Source of the DNA: CAG-826 sp964504595
Lineage (GTDB): Bacteria; Bacillota_I; Bacilli_A; RFN20; CAG-826
Length of the DNA stretch: 62,189 nucleotides
Direction: 5' to 3'
NCBI GenBank assembly: GCA_964504595.1
Contig: CAZDEE010000009.1
Location: 1 to 62,189 of the forward strand
Below, piece by piece: positions 9,412 through 17,402 of the stretch. The position numbers were made by a program, and so were the translations under genes. Below the pieces are notes generated by a model, which saw nothing but the letters and a program-made list of their open reading frames with translations, was not told the DNA's origin and ran no database searches. The first letter of the stretch is position 1. Every line of letters begins with the position of its first letter.

Positions 9412-9440
9412 GAGGGATGTACTGATGTGCATCCCTTTTA
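9412..9440 (+). terminator. Terminator of the starch cluster
   Basis: GGGATG and CATCCC pair around a 9-nt loop and are followed by TTTT. It lies just after the amylase stop codon. Confidence 0.75.
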
Positions 9441-9518
9441 AAATGATTATTTAGTATGCAATAATGATTAGAGAAATGGCTATAGAAGGGAGAAATAGTA
9501 ACATTTATAAAAAAAAGC

Positions 9519-9547
9519 TTGCATATTCAACTAAAACTAGATAAAAT
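9519..9547 (+). promoter_or_regulatory. tRNA cluster promoter
   Basis: TTGCAT (9519-9524), a 17-nt spacer and TAAAAT (9542-9547) lie 21 nt before tRNA-Ala. Confidence 0.55.
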
Positions 9548-9568
9548 ATATGAGCGTAACCGCCTAAT

Positions 9569-9644
9569 GGGGCCGTAGCTCACCTGGGAGAGCGCCTGCT
9601 TTGCACGCAGGAGGTAGCGAGTTCGATCCTCGTCGGCTCCACCA
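9569..9644 (+). tRNA. tRNA-Ala(TGC)
   Basis: This is a 76-nt cloverleaf. Acceptor GGGGCCG pairs with CGGCTCC, the anticodon loop TTTGCAC holds TGC, the T arm contains GTTCGATCC, and CCA is encoded. It is first in a run of five tRNAs. Confidence 0.95.
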
Positions 9645-9652
9645 TTAGTTTT

Positions 9653-9729
9653 GGCTGTGTAGCTCAGTTGGCTAGAGCGGCCGGTTCATACCCGGCAGGT
9701 CGAGGGTTCGAATCCCCCCGCAGCTACCA
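9653..9729 (+). tRNA. tRNA-Met(CAT), elongator
   Basis: 77 nt with CCA encoded. The anticodon stem GCCGG/CCGGC encloses TTCATAC. The overall pattern, GGCTGTGTAGC start and GCTACCA end, matches Bacillus elongator tRNA-Met and lacks the three G-C pairs of the initiator stem. Confidence 0.88.
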
Positions 9730-9749
9730 TTATTTTTTTGCATTTTTTT

Positions 9750-9824
9750 GGACCCATAGCTCAATGGCAGAGCTCCCGGCTCATAACCGGTTGGTTCTAG
9801 GTTCGAGCCCTAGTGGGTCCACCA
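9750..9824 (+). tRNA. tRNA-Ile2(CAT), probable lysidine-modified isoleucine tRNA
   Basis: 75 nt. Acceptor GGACCCA/TGGGTCC with anticodon loop CTCATAA follows the GGACC...CTCATAAC...GGTCCACCA pattern of Bacillus tRNA-Ile2. Such tRNAs have C34 converted to lysidine by TilS and read AUA. The 27-43 pair is mismatched. CCA is encoded. Confidence 0.82.
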
Positions 9825-9827
9825 TAT

Positions 9828-9918
9828 GGAGACATACCCAAGTGGTTGAAGGGGTCGGTCTTGAAAACCGATAGGGGATGCAAGTCCCGCCAGAGTTCGA
9901 ATCTCTGTGTCTCCGCCA
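9828..9918 (+). tRNA. tRNA-Ser(TGA)
   Basis: 91 nt with the long variable arm typical of serine tRNAs. The anticodon loop CTTGAAA carries TGA. Acceptor GGAGACA pairs with TGTCTCC; the discriminator is G and CCA is encoded. Confidence 0.95.
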
Positions 9919-9929
9919 TTAAATTTTAT

Positions 9930-10006
<77 letters not shown>

Positions 10007-10061
10007 TTGTTAATTCTAAGTTTGATACTCTATGTATTAAACTTTTTTTTATTTCTATCTA

Positions 10062-10075
10062 TGAAACCGGTTTCT
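10062..10075. promoter_or_regulatory. LacI-family-type operator before the GH81 gene
   Basis: GAAACCGGTTTC (10063-10074) is a perfect 12-bp palindrome with a CCGG centre, typical of LacI-family sugar regulators. It occupies the -35/spacer region of the promoter whose -10 is at 10083. The cognate repressor is not in the window. Confidence 0.6.
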
Positions 10076-10079
10076 TTAC

Positions 10080-10088
10080 TGCTATAAT
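10080..10088 (+). promoter_or_regulatory. Extended -10 promoter of the GH81 gene
   Basis: TGC followed by TATAAT (10083-10088) is an ideal extended -10. There is no good -35 17 nt upstream, where the palindrome sits. Confidence 0.6.
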
Positions 10089-10131
10089 TAAAATATAAAG
10101 TTGAAGAATTAAGAAAACGGAGGAAAATAAC

Positions 10132-13100
10132 ATGAAGTTTAAAAAAACTTTACCATTAATTGTTGCTTCGATGCTTCTTGGAGTTGCAGCGTCTAGCTGT
10201 GGAAATAATAATGATGTTACATCGAATGTTACCACATCATCAACGGCTACTAATCCAACCACTGGAACGACCTCTACTGGTACTCAAACACCATCGACTG
10301 GANNNNNNNNNNNNNNNNNNNNNNNNNNNNNNNNNNNNNNNNNNNNNNNNNNNNNNNNNNNNNNNNNNNNNNNNNNNNNNNNNNNNNNNNNNNNNNNNNN
10401 NNGGAGCACCTACTACAGCAACACCAACAACGCCTACACCTGATAATCCTACAGCGGAAACTATCACGGTTACATTATTAAATTTTTACAATGATTCATA
10501 TGCATCTTTTGCTATTACTGAAAGTGAATATGAACGTGCTTTTGGTGATAATTTTAATTATATGACTGTAAATGGTAAGCAAGTATGGTCAGAAAAAGTT
10601 GGTCCTATTGGTGATAATCAATTTAAATTTAACGTTAATGTTGGCGTTGAATTATATGATAACAATAGTGAAATTAATTTGAATTGGATTAATAAAAATG
10701 GAAATATCTACATGACTGCGGTCTATAATAAAGGTGGTACACCAGTTACACCTGATAATCCAAATCCAGATCCAGGCGTAGACCCAAATCCAAATCCAGG
10801 AAATCCAAATATTCCTACAACAAATGAACAAGGTAGTTTCACGCCAAGCTCAATCGAAGGTGCTGATAATATTACTATTGCTAAAGGTCATTATTTTGAT
10901 GCCTTTGAGGGAATAAAAGGATTAAGTGATACAAATACTGATGTAACTTCTTATGTACAAGTTAGCGGCAATGTTAACTATGGTAGAGAAGGAACATATT
11001 CTTTAAAATATTCTTTAAAAGGCAATGGACAAGAAATTACTAAAGTCCGTTCAGTTACAGTTTCTTCAGTCGGTTATACTAAAAATGAAGAAGCAGTAAA
11101 TAAGAAAAATGATGTTAATACAATTGGAAGTGGATCATATGCTTCTAATGATGTTTTAGCAGATAGTGAGTACTTCTCACATCCAAATAATCCAAATGGT
11201 GTTAAGTGGAATTTAAATGAAAAGAAAGTACCAACTAACTCATGGTTTAGTGGATTATTTGCTAATTCCACAAATACTGGATTAATGATTAATAACTATC
11301 GCAGTGTTGTTAGAGGTAATTCTGTTTCTATTTCAAAAATTGGACAAGGAGGTATTGAAACCTATAATGTTGCTAAAGATACTGTTACTGGTTTAGAGGC
11401 TACTACATTATCAAACTTTACTCCAACATTTGATGATTTATCTATCACATCACTAGCTTTTACAAAAGGACTTGTTACTAATATTTTATCCTATAGTGAT
11501 AATAGTGTTAAAGTCGCATTAAGCGATGGTAACGAAGATCAAATGGTATTAACTTACTCTCAAGGTTCACCATTTGTATTCTTTGAAAGTAATGGAGAAA
11601 TGAACTTTAATATTCAAATGGACAATAATGGTGTTACAAAAGGATACAGTTATTATCGTGTTGATGGAAGTGAAATTAAATCAGCTTATAAAGGCTCTTC
11701 AATTATAGTTAAAATGGCAGGAAGACATTGTGGATATGAATCCACATATCCAAATAAAGGTGTCGGAGGCGCTAAATATAAAGATTATTACTTTATAATT
11801 ACAGGTAGTGAAAATACAACCTTCACTCCTAAACATACAATGCATCCTGATAAAACTTTAAATGATGGATTAGAAATATCTAATACTAAAGAAAACTATT
11901 TATCAATTGCTCCTATTGAAGATTTAAGCGATGCAAAAATATATGCTCAATTTGCGTCAAATATGATTAATGATTCTTATTCATATTATAGTGTTAATCA
12001 TGATACGTCTTCAGTAACTACAACGCATTTATTTAATACTCAAAATTTAAATTCAAGTGATGAAAGTCGTGCTTTAGTTGCATTAATGCCACACCAATAT
12101 AAACTTTGTAAAAATTATACATATGTGGGAAATAACATTCCATCTATGAGAGGTAATTTAAAATTATATCCAAGTAATATTATTAGTTACTCAGATACAT
12201 TCCATGGTGTTCTTCCATCATTTACATTACCAACAAATAGCGAATTTAAGGTTGATGTATTAGAAGGATATTTAGAACAATTAGATAAAAATTGTGTTAG
12301 CGATGGAATTTTCGTAAAAGATAGTGCTGATTATTTAGATGATCCTGCTCCATATTGGAATGCTAAGGCAATATATCCTCTTGCTAATGGCGTCATTATG
12401 GCAAGCCAAATTAATTCAACAAAATTATTAAATTCATTCTTAAGTAAAATTGAGACTTTATTAATTGACTGGTTTACATATACCGGTACAGAAGATCAAC
12501 GTTTCTTATACTATAACTCAACATGGGGAAGTACATATTATAATAATAATGACTTCTCAACTGCTTCACGTTTAAGCGACCACCACTTCACTCATGGATA
12601 TTTAGTCTATGCAAGTGCAGTTGCAATGATGTATGATGAAACATTCTATGCTAAATATAAAGATATTGTCGATTTCTTTTTAGCGGATTATATGAACTAT
12701 GATCGTTCAAATACTGATTATCCATACTTACGTTCATTTGATACTTGGGCTGGACATTCATGGGCTGATGGTTTAGGCGATTTTATGGATGGTAACAATC
12801 AAGAATCATGTGGTGAAGCATTAAATTCATGGGTTGCTGGATATATGTTTGGATTAGCAACTAACAATCAACAATTAATTGATGCCGCAATCTATGGATA
12901 TACAACTGAATTATTTGCAATTAAACAATATTGGTTTAATTATGATGAAGATACATGGTCAAAAGAATTATCATCAACTGGTATACATGCATTAGCGATT
13001 GTATGGGGCGCAAAAAATGAATATCAAACATGGTTTGGTCCAAATCCAGAATTCATTTATGGAATTCACTGGTTACCAATCGGTGAATACTTAACCTCAT

Positions 13101-13516
13101 ATGCACTTGGTTCAAAACATCAAAATAAATTAAATGATATTTATAATGCATTCTTAAAAGCGCGTGGGGGTGCACCAAAATGTTGGTTCAGCAATATGTG
13201 GTGTATACAATCATTAGTTAATTCTGATTTAGCATTATCTAATTTTAATGAAAACACATTAAAAAGAGATGAATATCCAAATGATTTAGCATTAACATAT
13301 TATATGATTAACGCAATGAAATCATTAGGTAATCATGATGATGCTTCATATGCGACAGTGTGCAATAGTGTTGCAACAAGTATTTATCAAAATAATGGAA
13401 AGTATTATGCACTAGCATGGAATACTTCTAACCAACGCGAAATTGTTGTTAATTATAATGGAACTTCTAAAACGATTACAGTTCCTGCAAAAGGTTTCTA
13501 TAGCATTGCATTGTAG
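10132..13516 (+). CDS. GH81 endo-beta-1,3-glucanase lipoprotein, interrupted by an assembly gap
   Basis: This secreted lipoprotein (lipobox ASSC near residue 23) should hydrolyse beta-1,3-glucans such as laminarin or yeast wall glucan. A Thr/Pro/Gly-rich linker runs into 100 N (10303-10402). The reading frame differs on the two sides, which is expected for a gap of arbitrary size and is not evidence of a frameshift. After the gap come a beta-rich segment, a Pro/Asn/Asp linker (about 10740-10815), an Ig-like domain (about 10850-11065) and a GH81 module from about 11070 to the end. GH81 marks are PTNSWFSGLF, DHHFTHGY, GHSWADGLGDF and NQESCGEALNSW; the conserved glutamates are codons 12803 and 12815. 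A terminator follows. Repeats in the linker probably caused the gap. Confidence 0.85.
10303..10402. other. Assembly gap (100 N)
   Basis: Exactly 100 N, the conventional placeholder for an unknown gap length, inside the low-complexity linker of the GH81 lipoprotein. Confidence 0.98.
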
Positions 13517-13533
13517 TTTAAAATTATAGTATT

Positions 13534-13574
13534 AAAAGGGTTAGTAGTAGATTTTACTATTAATCCTTTTATTT
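13534..13574 (+). terminator. Terminator after the GH81 gene
   Basis: AAAAGGGTTAGTAGTA pairs with TACTATTAATCCTTTT (several G-U pairs) around a short loop, followed by a T-rich tail. Confidence 0.7.
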
Positions 13575-13629
13575 ATGGCTGTAATCAAAAATATAGGGTA
13601 CAATATTTTTATAAAAAGGAGATTTTAAA

Positions 13630-14166
13630 ATGAAATTAAAAGGAACAAAAACTGAAAAGAATCTATTAGAAGCATTTGCGGGTGAATCCATAGCAAGAAC
13701 AAAATATACTTATTATGCTTCAAAAGCTAAAAAAGAAGGGTATGAGCAAATCGCAGATATTTTCTTAGAAACAGCTGAAAATGAAAAAGAACATGCGAAA
13801 TTATGGTTTAAAGCTTTACATGATGGTATTCCATCAACTTTTGATAATTTAGCGGATGCCGCAAATGGAGAAAATTTCGAATGGACAGATATGTATGCTC
13901 GTATGGCAAAGGAAGCACGAGAAGAAGGCTTTACGGAATTAGCGTTACTCTTTGAATCTGTTGGTCGTGTTGAAAAAGAACATGAGGATAGATATCGTAA
14001 ATTAATTAAAAATCTTGAAGAAGGAAAAGTCTTTGAAAAAGATGGAGTAGTTATTTGGAAGTGTCGTAACTGCGGACATATACATATTGGCAAAAAGGCA
14101 CCTGAAATTTGTCCAGTCTGTTCTCATCCTAAAGCATTCTTTGAAGTTAAAGCAGATAATATTTAA
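13630..14166 (+). CDS. rbr: Rubrerythrin
   Basis: Rubrerythrin reduces hydrogen peroxide in anaerobes through a non-haem di-iron site fed by a rubredoxin-like Fe(Cys)4 centre. The ferritin-like four-helix domain spans about residues 1-135, with iron-ligand glutamates in FAGESIART (Glu19), ETAENEKEHAK and VGRVEKEHEDR. The C-terminal rubredoxin-like knuckles are CRNC (145, 148) and CPVC (161, 164). The 178-residue length is usual for the single-domain family. The start follows AAAAAGGAG. It is monocistronic with a terminator at 14199. It fits the oxygen-sensitive glycyl radical enzyme encoded elsewhere in the window. Confidence 0.95.
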   Translation: MKLKGTKTEKNLLEAFAGESIARTKYTYYASKAKKEGYEQIADIFLETAENEKEHAKLWFKALHDGIPSTFDNLADAANGENFEWTDMYARMAKEAREEGFTELALLFESVGRVEKEHEDRYRKLIKNLEEGKVFEKDGVVIWKCRNCGHIHIGKKAPEICPVCSHPKAFFEVKADNI

Positions 14167-14198
14167 TTTATAATTTTTGATTTAAGAAAATTATTTTA

Positions 14199-14245
14199 GA
14201 AACTGTCATGTTAATGGAATATCTATTAGTGGCAGTTTCTTTTAT
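14199..14245 (+). terminator. Terminator after rubrerythrin
   Basis: A long hairpin with arms GAAACTGTCATGTTAATGG and CTATTAGTGGCAGTTTC is followed by TTTTAT. Confidence 0.75.
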
Positions 14246-14337
14246 CTTAAATATTGATTTTTGGTTGATAATTAACTTGATAATATAGTGAAAAAGCAAA
14301 AAAGATAAAAAAACAGACGTATAAAATAAAAAAACTA

Positions 14338-14366
14338 TTGATTTTTTTTGCAGAATATTAGATAAT
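14338..14366 (+). promoter_or_regulatory. Promoter of the tRNA-Asp/tRNA-Phe unit
   Basis: TTGATT (14338-14343), a 17-nt spacer and GATAAT (14361-14366) lie 18 nt upstream of tRNA-Asp. Confidence 0.55.
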
Positions 14367-14384
14367 AGAAAAGCGCCATATGTT

Positions 14385-14460
14385 GGATCTGTGGTGTAGC
14401 GGTTAACATGTCTCCCTGTCACGGAGAAGACCGCGGGTTCGATTCCCGTCAGATCCGCCA
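14385..14460 (+). tRNA. tRNA-Asp(GTC)
   Basis: 76-nt cloverleaf. Acceptor GGATCTG pairs with CAGATCC, the anticodon loop CTGTCAC holds GTC, the discriminator is G and CCA is encoded. Confidence 0.95.
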
Positions 14461-14466
14461 TCAAAT

Positions 14467-14542
<76 letters not shown>

Positions 14543-14555
14543 TTTGAATAGAATT

Positions 14556-14580
14556 GCTCGATTTATTCGGGCTTTTTTAT
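14556..14580 (+). terminator. Terminator of the tRNA-Asp/tRNA-Phe unit
   Basis: GCTCGA pairs with TTCGGGC around a short loop, followed by TTTTTT. Confidence 0.65.
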
Positions 14581-14602
14581 TTTGTATTTGAAGATTTGTA
14601 AT

Positions 14603-14813
14603 GTAAGCGTCAAAAATTTCCAGAATAGACAAAAAAGTTCGAATCTCGAATAATAAAAGCAGGAGGTTCGAACATGGAATGCAATAAATATTTAGAAGAG
14701 TTCAAAATAGATCTTGTAAAACAATATCTAAATGGAAAAATGAAAAAAAGAGATATGTGAAGAATATGTAGACATTACAGATTTACTGAAAAAAGGTAAT
14801 TTTTGACGCTTAC
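14603..14813. mobile_element. 211-bp MITE-like element with IS66-type ends
   Basis: The ends are a perfect 16-bp inverted repeat, GTAAGCGTCAAAAATT at 14603-14618 and its reverse complement at 14798-14813. They are flanked by a perfect 8-bp direct duplication TTTGTAAT (14595-14602 and 14814-14821). GTAAGCG termini and 8-bp duplications are characteristic of the IS66 family. No transposase of normal size is present, only a short reading frame, so this is an internally deleted, non-autonomous derivative. It fills most of the 395-bp stretch between tRNA-Phe and the nitroreductase gene. The intact duplication suggests a fairly recent insertion. The family assignment is from memory of terminal sequences and is less certain than the structure. 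Confidence 0.85.
14674..14760 (+). pseudogene. Remnant of a transposase-accessory reading frame inside the MITE
   Basis: A 28-codon frame follows an AGGAGG ribosome binding site at 14661-14666. Its sequence, with EEFKIDLVKQYLNGKMKKRD, resembles the first helix of the helix-turn-helix protein that opens many IS operons. It ends at a TGA at 14758. A +1 shifted frame continues as CEEYVDITDLLKK to a TGA inside the right terminal repeat (14804-14806), so the gene may be frameshifted as well as truncated. It is too short to act as a transposase. Confidence 0.5.
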
Positions 14814-14887
14814 TTTGTAATTGAGCATCGCAATGTAAATGTTAAAAATTGATAGATAAATAATGCTTTATTATTTTATTAAATGGA

Positions 14888-14916
14888 TTACCATATATAT
14901 TGAGTATTGTGATAAA
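14888..14916 (+). promoter_or_regulatory. Promoter of the nitroreductase gene
   Basis: TTACCA (14888-14893), a 17-nt spacer and GATAAA (14911-14916) with an upstream TG (TTGTGATAAAAT). The same TTGTGATAAAATTAA string precedes galM at 18251. Confidence 0.5.
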
Positions 14917-14937
14917 ATTAATATAAGAGGTGATTTA

Positions 14938-15444
14938 GTGGAAACAATCGATTGTATTTTTAAAAGAAGAAGTATTCGCAAGTTTAAACAAGAACTAGTA
15001 AGTGATGAAATATTAAATATTTTGTTGGAATGTGCAATGGCGGCACCAAGTGCGGTTAATAAAAAACCTTGGGAATTCTATGTTGTTAAGAATAGTGAAG
15101 TATTAGAAAAAATAAAAAAGTCATCTTTATATAGTAATTTTAATGCACCTTTAGCTATTGTGGTTGCAGGAAATACTTCGCGTTCTATGTCAAAGAGAGA
15201 TAATGACTTTTGGATTCAAGATTGTTCCGCGGCTATTGAAAATATTTTGCTTGCAGCAACTTCCATTGGATTAGGAAGTTTATGGTGTGGAATATATCCT
15301 GTTGAAAAGGCTGTAGAACGAGTTCAATCAGCATTAAATATTCCTGATTATATTATTCCTTTGGGACTAGTTTATATAGGATATCCTGATCAAGAACTAG
15401 AAGCTAGAACTCAATTTGACGAAAATAATGTACATATAGTTTAA
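14938..15444 (+). CDS. Nitroreductase-family flavoprotein
   Basis: A 168-residue FMN-dependent oxidoreductase of the nitroreductase superfamily, cytoplasmic and probably dimeric, using NAD(P)H on an unknown substrate. The N-terminal FKRRSIRKFK motif (FMN phosphate contact) and AMAAPSAVNKKPWEFYVV are diagnostic; the second half shows IGLGSLWCGIYP and PLGLVYIGYP. A longer in-frame ORF begins at 14863, but the GTG at 14938 follows an AGAGGTGAT Shine-Dalgarno and puts the family's opening motif at the normal distance, so 14938 is preferred. The upstream part of the long frame overlaps the promoter. No neighbour suggests a pathway. Confidence 0.85.
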   Translation: METIDCIFKRRSIRKFKQELVSDEILNILLECAMAAPSAVNKKPWEFYVVKNSEVLEKIKKSSLYSNFNAPLAIVVAGNTSRSMSKRDNDFWIQDCSAAIENILLAATSIGLGSLWCGIYPVEKAVERVQSALNIPDYIIPLGLVYIGYPDQELEARTQFDENNVHIV

Positions 15445-15523
15445 TGATTAGATTCTTTATTTAGATTTAAAATTTATTTATTAGTTTTTTTACATTCATA
15501 TTATATAAAGGAGGAATATTATT

Positions 15524-16534
15524 ATGAGTGAAAAGATTTATACAAAGAAAAAAAGAGGAATGTTAGTTTTATTAACTGCGATTCCATTATATTTAATAGC
15601 GGTTGTAGGTTTAGTTTATTTTATTAATTTAATAGAAGTGAAAACAAATTTTCTTTCAGTTATGGGCTTAATTATTTGTGGCTTATGTACAGGATTTGGT
15701 TGGATTGTATTTTTAGGATTAAAAGTATTAAAACCACAAGAAGCTCTTGTTTTAACCCTTTTTGGCAAATACGTTGGAACAATTAAAGGTGATGGATTTT
15801 ATTTTGTTAATCCATTTTGTGTCAGCTTCAATCCAGCGGCTAAAACAAGATTAAATCAAAGCGGTGATGTTACAACTCATAGTGTTTTCGCGGGAAAAGA
15901 TGGAGAAAACGGAATGGAAGTTGTTTCTCAAAAACTATCCTTGAAAATTATGACTTTGAATAACAATAAACAAAAAATTAATGATTGCTTAGGCAATCCT
16001 ATTGAAATTGGTATAGCGGTAACATGGCGCATAGTTGATACCGCTAAAGCGGTGTTTAATGTCGACAATTATAAAGAATTTTTATCATTACAATGTGATT
16101 CAGCGTTGAGAAATGTTGTAAGAGTATATCCTTATGATGTGGCGCCTAATGTTGATACAACTGGCGACGGTATTGCTGATGATGGTAGTTTAAGAGGATC
16201 AAGTGAAGTAGTTGCATCAAGAATTAGAGAAGAAATTCAAGAAAGAGTAAAAGAAGCGGGTATTGAAATAATTGAATCTAGAATTACTTATTTAGCTTAT
16301 GCTCAAGAAATTGCCGCTGTTATGCTTCAGCGTCAACAAGCTTCAGCAATTGTTGATGCAAGAAAGATGATTGTTGATGGAGCGGTTGGAATGGTTGAAA
16401 TGGCGTTACAAAGATTAAACGAACAAGAAATCGTGAAGTTAAATGATGAAGAAAAAGCTAAACTAGTTTCTAATTTACTTGTTGTATTATGTGGAAATCA
16501 TGATGCTCAACCAATAGTCAATTCAGGTAATTAA
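15524..16534 (+). CDS. SPFH/band 7 (prohibitin-stomatin-type) membrane protein
   Basis: A 336-residue integral membrane scaffold protein. Two hydrophobic helices lie at about 13-36 and 43-67, followed by the SPFH domain (about 68-290), recognisable from VLKPQEALVLTLFGKYVGTIKGDGFYFVNP split over two stretches and from REEIQERVKEAGIEIIESRITYLAYA. Such proteins organise membrane microdomains or protease partners; its specific role is unknown. An AAGGAGGAAT ribosome binding site precedes the start. It appears monocistronic and is followed by a strong terminator. Confidence 0.85.
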   Translation: MSEKIYTKKKRGMLVLLTAIPLYLIAVVGLVYFINLIEVKTNFLSVMGLIICGLCTGFGWIVFLGLKVLKPQEALVLTLFGKYVGTIKGDGFYFVNPFCVSFNPAAKTRLNQSGDVTTHSVFAGKDGENGMEVVSQKLSLKIMTLNNNKQKINDCLGNPIEIGIAVTWRIVDTAKAVFNVDNYKEFLSLQCDSALRNVVRVYPYDVAPNVDTTGDGIADDGSLRGSSEVVASRIREEIQERVKEAGIEIIESRITYLAYAQEIAAVMLQRQQASAIVDARKMIVDGAVGMVEMALQRLNEQEIVKLNDEEKAKLVSNLLVVLCGNHDAQPIVNSGN

Positions 16535-16548
16535 TAATATTAGTATTT

Positions 16549-16584
16549 AATAGTATTTGTCCTAAGGATGAATACTATTTTTTA
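16549..16584 (+). terminator. Terminator after the SPFH gene
   Basis: AATAGTATT(TG)TCC pairs with GGATGAATACTATT around TAA, followed by a T-run. Confidence 0.85.
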
Positions 16585-16652
16585 TTTAAAAGAAAAATAA
16601 ATTAGTTTATCAGTTTCTTATAAAATTTTATTTAGCAATATCTTTAAGTATT

Positions 16653-16687
16653 TAAAAAGGAGATAATGAGTAACTTTCATCATCTCC
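16653..16687 (-). terminator. Terminator of the minus-strand VTC/DUF4956 operon
   Basis: On the minus strand GGAGATGATGA pairs with TCATTATCTCC around a 7-8 nt loop, followed by TTTTT. It is 23 nt after the DUF4956 stop codon. Confidence 0.8.
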
Positions 16688-16709
16688 TAGTTTCTCTTTA
16701 AAGAGATAT

Positions 16710-17402
16710 TTATTTTGAATCGTAACGTCTAACGATTAAAGTAACATTCATATTACCATTTTTAACTCGTATTTCATCAATCATTTCTTTGTTAAGTCTT
16801 TTATCTTTAACGTTGATGAAGTATGTTAATTCAAACATCGTTCCAAAATCGCTAGTTTTAATTTTATTTAAATGATAGCCATAGCAGTATTTATTTAAGA
16901 TTTCATCAAAGATTCCTTCATAATTTATGTCTTCAGGTACAATTATTTTTAATGTCATATTTCTTGAATTTGGCATTCCATAATTGGTGAAATGCATAAC
17001 TAATAACACTAATAAAAGGATTATACAAATAAGAGAAGAAGCAATGACATAACCTAGACCGCACGCTAATCCAACACCCACTGACATGAAAATATAAGAA
17101 AGATCCTCAGTGTTTTTTTGTTCGCTTCTAAATCTTGTTAGAGCAAATATTCCAGCAAGAGAAAGACCGCCTGCGATATTATCTCTTACAAAATAAACTA
17201 CTAACGAAACAATTACTGGAAGCATAATTAGCGTTGTTAGGAATTCTTTGTTATACCCAACTTTTCTTTTGATGAAGTGATAAACTAATGAAATTATGAA
17301 TCCTAATAGTAATGACACTAATAAAATAATAATACAATTTTCCATAGTAAATTCATTACTTAAAATAGAATCAAATACTCCTGTTAAACATAATAAACTC
17401 AT
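16710..17402 (-). CDS. DUF4956 membrane protein, partner of the VTC-domain protein
   Basis: A 230-residue protein of the DUF4956 family. Hydrophobic helices lie at about 21-43, 55-73 and 108-135, and a soluble C-terminal portion follows. The conserved core SLAGIFALTRFRSEQKNTED then YIFMSVGVGLACG (about 80-115) identifies the family. The start ATG overlaps the stop of the upstream VTC gene by 4 nt, so the two are translationally coupled. DUF4956 and VTC-like genes are commonly paired in Firmicutes, often with CotH-type spore-coat kinases, but no CotH is here. Function is unknown; a role with polyphosphate or a surface polymer is inferred from the partner. Confidence 0.8.
   Translation of the reverse strand: MSLLCLTGVFDSILSNEFTMENCIIILLVSLLLGFIISLVYHFIKRKVGYNKEFLTTLIMLPVIVSLVVYFVRDNIAGGLSLAGIFALTRFRSEQKNTEDLSYIFMSVGVGLACGLGYVIASSLICIILLLVLLVMHFTNYGMPNSRNMTLKIIVPEDINYEGIFDEILNKYCYGYHLNKIKTSDFGTMFELTYFINVKDKRLNKEMIDEIRVKNGNMNVTLIVRRYDSK

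Noticed and set aside
9668..9874. Open reading frame of 68 codons across the tRNA cluster
   Set aside because: It lies over three tRNA genes with clear cloverleaves and has no ribosome binding site.
10132..13516. Apparent frameshift in the GH81 gene
   Set aside because: The frame change falls exactly at a 100-N placeholder gap of unknown true length, so no frameshift is shown.
13713..14093. Minus-strand frame of 126 codons opposite rubrerythrin
   Set aside because: It is the shadow of a well-supported gene and has no start signals.
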